DNA of 64,000 bases from positions 69,951,244 through 70,015,243 of the forward strand of contig OX422215.1 in the NCBI GenBank assembly GCA_949130495.1, in the 5' to 3' direction. The notes beneath the pieces are model-generated. The model was given only the letters and a program-made list of their open reading frames with translations, searched no databases and was not told the origin of the DNA. Positions 37,660-47,668 of this stretch are shown piece after piece; the first letter of the stretch is position 1; every line of letters starts with the position of its first letter. Position numbers and translations under genes: made by a program. The stretch comes from Sambucus nigra. Its lineage: Eukaryota; Streptophyta; Magnoliopsida; Dipsacales; Adoxaceae.

Positions 37660-37674
37660 GAGCCCCTCGACGGG
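37660..37674 (-). promoter_or_regulatory. Tat-1 polypurine tract
   Basis: On the minus strand, CGAGGGGCTC directly precedes the 3' LTR start TGTAGACATC. It is short but in the right place. Positions 37675-38536 hold only repeated short phrases (GACCTAAG, GAGGTCGA) and no gene. Confidence 0.55.
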
Positions 37675-38640
37675 TGAGTTTGGAACAAATGATAGCCGTC
37701 GATTTAGACACCGCATGATGCTTCCGAGAGAGTATGACCAATTTAGAGGATTGAGGCCGATTCTGAGGACCTAAGAAAGCGAGGATGACCGATTCAGAGG
37801 GTTAAGGTTGATTCTATGGACCTAAGGAGCGTGCTGGGGATGACCAAATCAGAGGGTCGAGGTCGATTTCTAGGACCTAAGGAGCGAGGGTGACCGATTC
37901 AGAGGGTCGAGTTCAGTTCTGAGGACCTAAGAGCGGTGACGACCGAGGACCGAGGTCAATTCTGACCTAACTTAGGTGACGATCTAAGACCGAGGTCAAT
38001 TCTGACCTAAGAGTGATTGCATTTCCTTGGGAAAAGAAAAGAGTTCCACTAGGGTAAGAATTGGATTTGAGGTTCCGCTTGGGATAAGAATTGGATTTGA
38101 GGTTCCGCTGGGGAACGATGAATGAGCTGGGGAAGATTTTGGATCGTTCTTTGGGAGAGATCGCCTGGGGCGAGTGATTCTTCTAAATTTCGCTGGGAAA
38201 AATACCATGCGATATTGTTTCGCACCGGGTGGCCGATGGCTGGGGAAGCTTTATGTCTTTGATTTGAGCGGAGGAGTTGTTTGTTGGGGAGATAGCCGGT
38301 TTGAGGTTGTAAACTCTGCTGAGGAGGTGATTAAGTGGTCCGGGCGCATTGCTCGAGAGGTCATTAGCTTGGATTTTGAGGGTTCCAATGGGGAAAAAGA
38401 GGTTTTGCCTGAAGGAGTGCGAAATTTTCTTGATGAAAACGTTCTAAATCCTTCCGAGGATTTTTTAGAATTTTCTGAGGATTTTTCAGGGTTTTCTGGC
38501 ATTTTTCAGTAATTTATGTATAAAATTTTAAGGGGGTGCCGACCGGCATAGACTGAGGGGTGCCATTCGGCAGTGACACGGACTTTTAGACTACCTCGGG
38601 AAGATGAGGAGTCAGTGTCGATCGGTATGGAAGGGGGAGG

Positions 38641-38675
38641 TGCCGATCGGCATGGTGCTTAGCATCCTATATAAA
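38641..38675 (+). promoter_or_regulatory. Promoter of the antisense PMD gene
   Basis: TGCCGATCGGCA (38641-38652) is followed 15 bp later by TATATAAA (38668-38675), then a CT-rich leader and ATG at 38770. A variant, TGTCGATCGGTA, lies at 38616 and TGCCGACCGGCA at 38537. The spacing from TATA to ATG suits a plant promoter with a short 5' UTR. Confidence 0.6.
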
Positions 38676-38769
38676 GGGGGCGAATCCCCTTCATTTTTCA
38701 CAGCTTCTTGCCTTCTCTCTTTCTACGATTTCTCTCCGCAAATTGTTCTAACATTTCGATCTTCAAGAA

Positions 38770-40849
38770 ATGGCCGCCTTTGTGAGTACCGCAGTCCACC
38801 GGGAGTGGTTGACCGTTGATGAATGGGTGAATGTGGATTGGAGGGACAGGGTGCCCCTTGCTTTAGGGAGTGAGAACTCCTTTGATGCGTTTGAGCCGGT
38901 TGCGGATAAACGAACCTTACTGCGGGAGCCTTCGCGTCATCGCTCTTCGAGAGTGATTCCCGACGGTTATGTAAGTAACTTGACCTTTGGCATTCCTTTC
39001 TTTTTGGGTGATTTTTCTTTCTTTCTTGACTTTTGATGAGATTTTTCCTTTTGCCGGTCTGATATTTCTTTGAAGAACGTGCGTGCCCGTGGGACGACGG
39101 GGCTTAAGGATGTTTGGGAGCATCTTCCACCCGTGGTGTGCTGGATGGTATCATCGACGGGTTTTGGGAGGTTGGCGTCTGCGCTGGATGAGACGCCTCG
39201 TTCGACAGCGATCCTGCATGCTTTGGGGGAGAGGTGGTGGGACACTACCCACACCTTCCATTTTGGCTTCGGGGAGATGACGGTGACTCCCATAGATGTA
39301 CAGCAACTGTTGGGGCTGGATTGTGATGGGGAGAAGGTAGAGGTGGATCGCTCCTTACGGGTGAGGCCGGAGGCAGTGCATGTGGCACTTGGTGATGTGA
39401 GGATGATAGTTTCTGGAGATTCCATCCGGCTGTCCTTGTTGAAGGATGTTTTGCTGAGCAGGGTGATTGATGTGGAGGACGTACTTGAGGATGTTTTCGA
39501 ACATCCCTTTCTTGAGGATAGTTTCTGGAGATTCCATTTGTGGTTTCTGCCGTACTTGAGGATGTTTTCGAACATCCCTTTCTATGATTGGGGGAGTCTG
39601 ACCTTGGCGACCATTTACTCTTCTTTGGATGCATTCAATCGGTGCTTCCGGCAGACCTTTACTAGAGCCACGTATCTACTTGAGGTATTCTTTACCTTAC
39701 GCATTTTCCTCTAATGTAGTCGCATTTTCCTTTCATGCATTCGCATTTTCCTTATGCATATCTTTTTGCTTGTGAATTCTGATGTGGTTCTATGAGGTGA
39801 TTGGGTGCAACACCCCGCTGATTGCTCTGAAGGATGACACTGTTGGGGACTTCTGCCGATTGTATCGATGGCGTAAGACCAACCGGCAGTCGAAGGGATC
39901 TCTCTCCCTGGAGGTGGTGCGTCAGGTCTTTAATGACCTGACCAGTGGTCGGGTAAGGGCCTTTCCTTTTCAGTCTTGGTTTTGCACTTTCTGATCTTGT
40001 ATTGAGTTATGCCTGCTTGGGGGTTTTCAGGTGACCTTTTATCCCTGGGGGACATCCATTCAGGATATGGGGATGACTAGGGTGAACGCGCAGATGAGGC
40101 GTTTGTTGGCGCATGAGTTCGGCCATTCCTGGTATCTCGAGGAGATGGTAGTTCATCAGATCACCGAGGAGGAGGTGGTGGTACCACCCGCGCAGCCTCT
40201 TACGTCTATGAGGCGGGAGCGGCAACTGTTGGAGGATGAGAGGATCGCGGCGATGATCGGCGAGTCCTGCTCGTTGTACACTAATACGGCAGCGCCGTAT
40301 GACTATATGAACTTTGTGACGAGCTGGTTGATGGCGCCCAGCATATATGATGCCTTGCATTTCCCTCCTGCGGGTTCGAGTTGGGCGGTGGGGTCTTCCC
40401 CAAGTGGTGGTGGTCCATCGGTACCTGCGGCGGCGGCGACCTCGGAGGCCCCATATATACGGTTGCACACTCCTTCGTACAACATCCGGCGGGCTGATGG
40501 AGGGATAGTGCCGATGCTGCACCGTCCTCTTGCGATGGATCTAGAGGAGCTGGGTTTGACAGAGGAGGTCCTTCATCCTGCGGTAAACCTTTCGGTCCTT
40601 TTCCTTTTTTTTTTCTTTTGCTTGATACTGATTCTGCCTTTTCCTTGTAGCAAGTTCGGGTGTCGACCACTTGGATGAGAGACATCAGAGATTGGATATC
40701 ATCAACGACTACCCACATTCGGGATGCTGTTCATGTTCCTTCTTGCTTGGTGCCGTCAGCCTCGTCTGGGGAAGATTCTGGCTCGGATAGTGGGGGTGCG
40801 TCGTCTCGTCGTGGGGGAAAGAGAGCGCGTCGCAGGGGTGGAAGCTCTT

Positions 40850-40896
<47 letters not shown>

Positions 40897-40953
40897 TGGG
40901 TTCGGGCTGAGTCCCGTTGTTTTTGGCTTTTCTTTCTATTTCCTGCAAAATGA
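38770..40953 (+). CDS. Plant mobile domain (PMD/MAIN-like) protein, five exons, antisense in Tat-1
   Basis: Exons 38770-38970, 39076-39684, 39797-39952, 40031-40582 and 40651-40953 join in frame. Every intron is GT...AG and phase 0, giving 606 residues without a stop. The PMD (Pfam PF10536, aminotransferase-like) signature is clear: ERWWDTTHTFHFGFGEMTV near residue 125, then DVQQLLGLDCDGE, DWGSLTLATIYSSLDAF and LWMAP-like segments. The family includes MAIN/MAIL proteins that act in silencing and meristem maintenance, and many transposon-carried copies. The C-terminus is Ser/Gly/Arg-rich, ends in an Arg-Glu run from (AG)n, and could be a basic nuclear tail. The gene runs opposite to gag-pol, between integrase and the 3' LTR, with its own TATA box. 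No PMD-specific catalytic activity is claimed. Confidence 0.78.
40853..40895 (+). repeat. (AG)n in the last PMD exon
   Basis: About 20 AG units encode an alternating Arg-Glu stretch just before the stop. Length changes here would shift the final residues only. Confidence 0.9.
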
Positions 40954-41233
40954 TGTAACACAGAAAATAGATATATGCAATGCAATGGAGTTTTTTACTT
41001 TCTTTATTAAATGATGAATGAATGCATGCACATGCGCTTTTTAATTTGCTACTGAGACCGTAAAACAGAAATATTTTTGGAATTTTCAAAGAAAATATTT
41101 TTTATTTAAAAAAGGGGAATCCTATAAGGAGAAAACAGGATTCTTGAAATTCTTTTTAGAATATCAATTTATTTTTATTGAGTTTTCTGATTTGACAAAA
41201 GAGGAAAGGAGGAAATTTCCAAAAATGGGGGGT

Positions 41234-41398
41234 TGCCGATCGGCAAGCACCCTGACCTGCCTATCGGCAGTTTAGTCCAGTCCCATCATTTGAAGGCTTT
41301 TATTGGTACCCTCTTCAGCCCTTGGTACCTTGTGGGGTAGGATTCCCTCCGATTTTTACAGGGATTATGTCCCTTGTGAGGATTTTTAAGTATAAAAA
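41234..41398 (+). promoter_or_regulatory. Promoter-like region of the second antisense gene
   Basis: TTGCCGATCGGCAA (41233-41246) and the half-site GCCTATCGGCA (about 41260) lie upstream of TATAAAAA (41391-41398). ATG follows at 41473. The palindrome is the one found in the LTR and the PMD promoter but is farther from TATA here. Confidence 0.5.
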
Positions 41399-41472
41399 GG
41401 GAGAAGGGTGGAGTGTTCTCATCACACCTTTGTATCCTCATATGCCTACCCATTATCTTTTAGTCTTGCAAG

Positions 41473-42385
41473 ATGGCTCTCCATGGTAGCATTGAGTTTG
41501 TCAATTACCTCGAAGCCTTGGAAGCTATGTGCTCTTATAATGTCGACTATGGTGCCTTCAACATGCGTCGAGTCTCCTTGTGGCGCAATCGTCCTTTTGA
41601 GTGGAATATGCTGATAGCGGCGGTACAATTCTGGTACCCCAAAGACCATGTATTCCGCTTTGGGTTAGAGTAAGTGTGTCCTACCTACGAGGAATTTTCT
41701 GCCATACTGGGTGTGAATCCCAGTGTTGCTGCGGCTTTGCCCGAATTTTCTCGCTCTCTTAGGGATTTGTTGGCCGGGCTTCTTCATATCTCGCCTTCGG
41801 CGGCCAGGTCATTAGTTACCAGAGGAATGATCTCCCTCCCGGCAGTGCTGTAGTCCGTGCATTTGCAGTAAGTAGGTGATGCCAGTTATGCTGGAGCCGT
41901 GGTTCTGGGCCTGATTTCAAAATTGTTGTTGGTGACTGGGGAGGTGCAAGTGGACCCTCAACTTGCAGCCATTACTTCATGGATGTCATACCGTCGCAAT
42001 CCTGCGGCAGTGATATTAGCGGAGACCCTGAATGGCCTGGATGCCTAGAGAGAAGGTCGTTCTAAGTTTTGAAGGGGTAACCCTGTGATGCTGTTCATGT
42101 GGTTGTCTGAAAGATTCCGCTTGTCAACTCCTCCAGAATATCCTTTGTCGACCGTGCCCAACTTCTTCTCGCGCTACTTCATTCGCGTTGGCATGTATGT
42201 TGAGAACTGGACAAAGATGGTTTGTTTTACCTGACTCCATGGAAAGGGGTGTTGTGGTCTTTTCGAATATGGTTAAGGCTCATCGATCCCTGGAATGTTT
42301 GCGGCACTCTATTCAGGCAGGGGAAACTTGGGGTCCTCAGGATGTAGATGATGAGGGTGCAGGCTCTTCGGGTAGCTGTGGGTAG
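41473..42385 (+). pseudogene. Second antisense gene in Tat-1 (DUF7745-like), broken
   Basis: The frame starting MALHGSIEFV is open for 66 codons to TAA at 41671 and continues in the same frame (CPTYEEFSAILGVNPS, then LAAITSWMSYRRN and FMWLSERFRLSTPPEYP). Further stops lie near 41850, 41865, 42046 and 42072, and the frame changes near 42200. The CPTYEEFSAILG motif resembles plant DUF7745-type proteins common in retrotransposon annotations, and I am only moderately sure of that. The length suits a complete protein of about 300 residues. AATAAA at 42517-42522 may be its poly(A) signal. Several stops fit single C-to-T changes. Confidence 0.55.
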
Positions 42386-42739
42386 GACTCCTGGGGAGTT
42401 TATTTATATAATAGGGAATGTATGTGGGGATTTTATTTGCCTTTTTATGGTGGCGGGGAAGGGAGTTATCCGTTCCTTTTTCTTATGTAATCCGTACTGT
42501 AATTTCTTATTAATGAAATAAACAAGTTTCTGATCATCCAGCTGTGCCTTTCGATGAGTTTTGTATTTTGAATTATCTATACTAATCGCTAAGGCATACA
42601 TAATCCTTTTGTTCAAATAATTTTAGAATGGACCGCCGTTCTCGGAGGTAAGAAAAGAATAGTATTTTGTGATAAAGAAAGGCCGCACTCATGTGAGGAG
42701 TATGAGCTGCCTACGTACCTCTGGGGTTTTTGAAAAGTT
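42386..42739. other. Convergent 3' region
   Basis: The antisense gene (plus) and integrase (minus) converge here. Apart from the AATAAA noted above, nothing was seen. Confidence 0.5.
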
Positions 42740-44233
42740 TTAAAATAGTTTTTGTAGAGGATCAGGCCCACGTAGTTCTGGGTAGAGGGAAATGAAGAGT
42801 TTTTTTTTTCCAGAATAGAAGGGGGATGAGAAGAGTCGTAGCGCGACGAGATTTCGGACTAGGGGGTAGAATTTCTTGAGACGGTCCAGATTGACTGGAC
42901 GAGCCATCTCTTCCCCGTCTAGGTCAGTGAGTATGGCGGCACCGCCGGATAAGATTTTCTTCAAAATGTAGGGGCCGCTCCAATTGGGCTTGAATTTCCC
43001 TCTGGGGTCCCAGATGGGTTCGATTATCTATTTGAGGGCTAAATCCCCCTCCCGGACACCGCGGTCCTTGACTCTTTTGTTGAATGATCGCGCTATTCGG
43101 CGATGGTACCCCTGTATGTGATAAAGATATTTTAATCTTGTTTCATCTAGGAGGGATAGCTCATCAAGACGATTTTGGCACCAGTCTTCTTCACTAACCT
43201 TGCTTTCGATCATGACGCGTAGCGAGGGTATTTCCAGCTCCACAGGGAGGACAACTTCCATGTCATTGACCAGGGAGTAAGGGGTAGCCCCAATAGAGGT
43301 TCAGATTGAGGTTCGATAGCCCCAGAGGGCGTACGGGATCCGATCGGCCCAATCCCTACAGCTTTCGGTCATCTTACGGATGATGGCTTTGAGGTTCTTG
43401 TTGGCGGCTTCAACTGAACCATTGGTCTGAGGTCGGTAGGGAGAAGATTTGTGTCTCTGAATCCCGTACTCGTTGACGATTTCTGTGACTTCTGCCTCGA
43501 AGTGTAACCCGTTATCTGACACTAGCTCATGCGGGACCCCATATCGGCAGATGATATTCTTCTTGATAAATTTGGCCACCTTCTTGGCATTTAATACTGC
43601 GTATGACTCAGCTTCGACCCATTTGGTGAAGTAATCGATGGCGACCAGGATGAACTCATATCCGATTGAATCCTTTATTGTAACCTTCCCTATGACGTCG
43701 ATACCCCAGATGGAGAACGACCAGGGAGAGGTCATGTTGTATAACTCTCGCGGAGGCAAGTGTTGAAGATTGGAGAATTGTTGGCATTTGAGGCATCTCC
43801 TAACATAGGCGGTGCAATCTTGGGCCATGGTGGTCCAGTAGTAGCCCTATCAGATGATCTTCTTGGCGAGCATGTGACCATTCATGTGGGGTCCGCATTC
43901 CTCGCTGTGGATTTTTTGCATTATTTTCTTAATTTCAGCCCCTGCGATGCAGTGTACATGAGTTCCATCGAAATTCCTCTTGAGTAGAGCTTTGTGACAG
44001 ATGATGTACTGGGCGGCCAGCCTTCGGAGGGTTGTTCAATCTTTCTTGTTGGAACCCTCGGGATACCTACCATGTATGAGGAGGCACCAAATATCATAGT
44101 ACCAACAATCGGCTAGTTCGGGATCTTCAGTGGAGACAAGCTCAATATGGTAGCAATGGGTCGATTTGTCTTGATTTTGAACTAGGAAGGGGGTCATTGT
44201 TATTCCTTCGGGCATATCGACCATGGAGGCCAA
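42740..44233 (-). pseudogene. Tat-1 integrase
   Basis: The minus-strand frame carries an HHCC zinc-binding region (HSEECGPHMNGH ... CLKC, about 43770-43930). The catalytic core (43301-43828) has WGIDVIG, SDNGLHF and NGSVEAAN, supplying the D, D and E residues. The C-terminal part (43028-43261, 42740-42964) has RRIARSFNKRVKDR and ARPVNLDRLKKFYP. Integrase inserts the DNA copy into the genome. All segments share one frame but are separated by stops near 43298 (CGA to TGA type) and 43025 (CAG to TAG type), so it is inactive. The region starting at 44233 links it to RNase H. Confidence 0.88.
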
Positions 44234-44293
44234 GGTAGCGTAAGCGTCGGCTAGGTTATTCTTTGCTCGGGGTAGGTAATAGAAGGTGATATC

Positions 44294-44593
44294 TCAGAAT
44301 CGGGAGGCTAACTCTTCTAATTGGGCATGAAAGGGTTGGAGCTTTTCATCATTGACTTTCCACTTTCTGAGCACTTGACCGATGATAAGGGCAGAATCCC
44401 CGTAGACATCTAGGCATTGAATACCTTTCTTGAGAGCAACTTTGAGGCCTACTATGCCTGCCTCGTATTTCGTCATGTTGTTGGTGCAAGGGAAATCCAA
44501 TTTAATGGCGATGGGAGTGTGGGAGTCATCTGGGGCGATAAGGAGGATCCCAATGCTGTATCCCTTTTTGTTAGAAGCGCCGTCAAAGAACAT
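44294..44593 (-). pseudogene. Tat-1 archaeal-type RNase H (aRNH)
   Basis: The segment reads WKMFFDGASNKKG, then IKLDFPCTNNMTKYEAGIVG and VYGDSALIIGQV. This is the second, archaeal-like RNase H that marks Tat elements, placed between the gypsy RNase H and integrase. DG, E and D acidic positions are visible. It is in the same frame as the preceding RNase H after a stop at 44654. Confidence 0.82.
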
Positions 44594-44653
44594 TTTCCAT
44601 CGAAGGCGGTCTTGAGTGGTGCAGAGGATATTTTCATCTGGAAATTCGGAGAT

Positions 44654-45300
44654 TCAGACATCTGCTTCTTCTACAGGGTAGTCAGCGAGGTAGTCAGAGA
44701 TGGCTCTTCCGTTAACATCATTCTGTGTGACGTACACGATATCGAACTCGGTTAGGAGCATAAACCATCGAGCCATTCGACTGGATAAGGCGGGTTTCTC
44801 AAGCAGGTATTTGATCGGGTCCATTCGGGATACCAGTTTGATGGGGAAGGCGAGCATGTAGTGTCGCCACTTTTGGGTGACCCATATAAGCGCGACACAT
44901 GCCTTTTCTAAAGCAGTGTAGTTGACCTCGTACCCAGCCAATTTATGACTGGCATAATAGATGGATCTTTCTTTACAGGAGTCTTCAAGGTATGGGTCTA
45001 GCAAAGCCCCAACTGTAGTGTCGGTTATGGTTAGGTATAGGAGCAAAGGGAGACCAGGCTGTGGTGGCATGAGCACTGGAGGTTGGGTGAGGTATTATTT
45101 GATTCGGTCAAAAGCTTCTTGGAAGGCCTCATTCCAAACCTTGGTTGAATCCTTTCGGAGGATCTTGAAGATTGGTTCACAGATAGAGGTTAGCTGGCTG
45201 ATGAACCAGCTGATTTATTATAATTTCCCAATAAAACGTCAGACTTCTTTCTCTGTTCGGGGCGATGGCATCTCAAGTATGGCCTTCAGCTTTACAGGGT
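44654..45300 (-). pseudogene. Tat-1 RNase H (gypsy type)
   Basis: The segment reads LPLLLYLTITDTTVGALL, then RSIYYASHKLAGYEVNYTAL and CVALIWVTQKWRHYML. It is the canonical retrotransposon RNase H that removes the RNA strand after reverse transcription. It is out of frame with the upstream RT because of a small indel near 45330, and stops lie near 45090 and 45220 in the connecting region. Confidence 0.85.
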
Positions 45301-45306
45301 CTGCTT

Positions 45307-45928
45307 CTATCCCTTTTTTACTGACCATGAATCCAAGAGTTTTCCCTTTGTAACGCCAAAGACACACTTCTGTGAATTAAGTCGCATCTGATACCGTCGC
45401 AATCGTTCGAAGAACTTTCGAAGAGCGGGAACATGACCTTCTCTAGTTTTAGACTTGATAATCATATCATCCACATAAACCTCGACCTCTTTGTGAATCA
45501 GATCATGCAGGATGGTTGTAGCGGCCCTCTGGTAGGTAGCCCCAGCATTCTTGAGACCAAATGGCATAACGGTGTAGCAAAAGGTCCCCCATAGGTTGAT
45601 GAATGCGGTTTTTCTCTTGGTGGTCTGGGTGCATCTTGATTTGGTTGTACCCGGCAAACCCGTCGATGAATGACTTGAGAGCATGGCTGGCTGTGTTGTC
45701 CACGATCATGTCGATATTGGGTAACGGATAATCATCCTTTGGGGATGCTTTGTTTAAATCTCGGTAATCCACACACATTCGAACCTTCCCTCCTGATTTC
45801 GGCACAGGTACTATGTTGGCTAGCCATGTGGGATATTCGATCACCTGAATGAAACCCACGTTCAACTGTTTGACCACCTCTTCTTTGACCTTGAACGACC
45901 ATTCGGTACTGAGTTTTCTCAATTTTTA
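45307..45928 (-). pseudogene. Tat-1 reverse transcriptase
   Basis: Two overlapping frames cover it. 45503-45922 has WLANIVPVPKSGGKVRMCVD and NKASPKDDYPLPNIDMIVD, and 45307-45684 has WGTFCYTVMPFGLKNAGATY and the catalytic EVYVDDMI (about 45460-45480). A one-base frameshift near 45610 separates them. A stop at about 45929 (CAA to TAA type) cuts it from protease. Confidence 0.9.
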
Positions 45929-46234
45929 TTTAACCGGCTTGTAATCTGAGAGAGTGGGGATCTCATGCCGTGCTATTTTAGAATCGATGCCAGGCATATC
46001 ATCATACGACCATGCGAAGACATTTGTGAACTCCTTCAGCAATTCTTCGAGTTGTGCACGCTCATGCTCGTCAAGGGTGGCCCCTATCCTAATCTTGCGC
46101 AGTTGGCTACTAGAACCGAGATTAATAACAACAGTCTCTTCTTCATTAACTTGAATGCAGTTATGTTGTTTATTATTAACCTTATTTAGATCAGTAAAGA
46201 ATTGTTCATTTGCAAAATCATCATCATTAAAAGT

Positions 46235-47668
46235 TCAATTAGAATTTAAACAATTAATGTAAGGCACAACAAGATACTCAAAATCTTCGTTTATTTCATT
46301 GATAGGAAAAACAACATTGAGAACCTCATCAAAAGAGGTCTCGATTACATTTGTGCAAGGATAGATAATAAAAGAAGAAATAGGGTACACATTGGGGTTA
46401 GGGGAGATTTCAAGAGGTAGAACTGGCGTAGCATGCCAGTTGAGGAGAGGTGTATCAACAGCTTTGATCAGATGAGAGGGGTCCATTGATGTAGTGCCTG
46501 AATGAACCATGCAGAGTGACAGCCCCAGTGTCTGTAAGTTGAAGGAATCTTCGGAGTCACTTTCCTCAGTTTCTTCGGTATCTTTGATGAGCGGTTGTAC
46601 TCGGTGTTGGTAACGCTCGGCCCATGAGTAGTTGTCGTAGAAGAAGATCTCCATTCCAAGCTTTATCTTCTTATCTGTATGGTCATACCACGGTTCTGGA
46701 AAATCGCAAAAGGGGCAATCCTCGCCCTCTTTGATGAATCGTCCATTTAAGGAATCTCCTGAGATAGTTCGGACGCAGTTTAATCCTCTCTTTGGTCGAG
46801 TCTGGCGGATCATTCTGAGCTCTTGTTCTGATGGTTGATACCCCAAGCCGTAAGGAGGGAAAGCTTTCTTTAGTTTGATGGGCTCAAGTATCCCTTGTTG
46901 CCTTTGTCCTAGCCCCAGTCCGGGCATGAAGTGCATGTTTCTGAACATCTGAATCACATTGACATTGTCATGAGGGTCATATTCTAGACAAACCCTTTCT
47001 CTGAAATCGTCCCCTGTCGGGAGTAGGGATGGCTCGATTCGAAATCCTGATAGGAGCATATCATTTGACCCATGTTGTATCTCATGAATTGGACTGCTGG
47101 TGTTTGCACCCTCGACATTTTCGTCGTCGCCCGAAATGGTGATGACTCGCCCATCGGCGAAGAACTTTAATTTCTGATGGAGTGAGGAAGACACACCCTT
47201 TATACTTTGGAGCCAGGGTTGTCCGAGCAACAGGTTGAAACAGGCCGGGATATCAATGACTTGGAATTCGACGGCAGGGTTTATAGGGCCATCCCCTATT
47301 ACAAGTTTTATGGATCCCATCACCTCCCGACAGGTATTATCGTAGGCACGCACAGCAACGGAGGTTGGAGCGAGGTCACTTTCATTGAGCCCCAAGCATC
47401 TGAAGGTTCTGAGTGGGCAGACATTCAAAGCGGATCCATTATCAACGAGAGAGAGTGGTACAACCTTCCCCATAACTTTGACGGAGATGTTGAGTGCATG
47501 GTTGTGATTCGGCCCAATTTTGGGGATTTCTTCTTCAGAAAAGGACAACATTCGGGTGGAGGTCAAGGATCTGACCAAATTTACCGTTTCTTCTGGTGTG
47601 GTTGAGGGAGGAACTATAGGTCCAGTGAGTAATTTGATTAAAGCATTTCTGTGCAGCTGGGAAGACAT
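46235..47668 (-). pseudogene. Tat-1 aspartic protease region
   Basis: A 477-codon open stretch contains VPLSLVDNGSALNVCPL (about residues 72-90), the Tat form of the aspartic protease site, then LLLGQPWL. Later sequence includes a GLGLGQRQQG (G-patch-like) motif and SLNGRFIKEGEDCPFC. It is in frame with gag upstream and with RT downstream, so one gag-pro-pol frame was present originally. Its own end (TGA at 46235) is an in-frame stop, since the frame continues beyond it. Confidence 0.82.

Noticed and set aside
39245..39634. Minus-strand Ser/Pro-rich frames over the PMD gene
   Set aside because: The plus-strand reading carries the PMD motifs and clean splice sites. The minus-strand frames have no recognisable domain.
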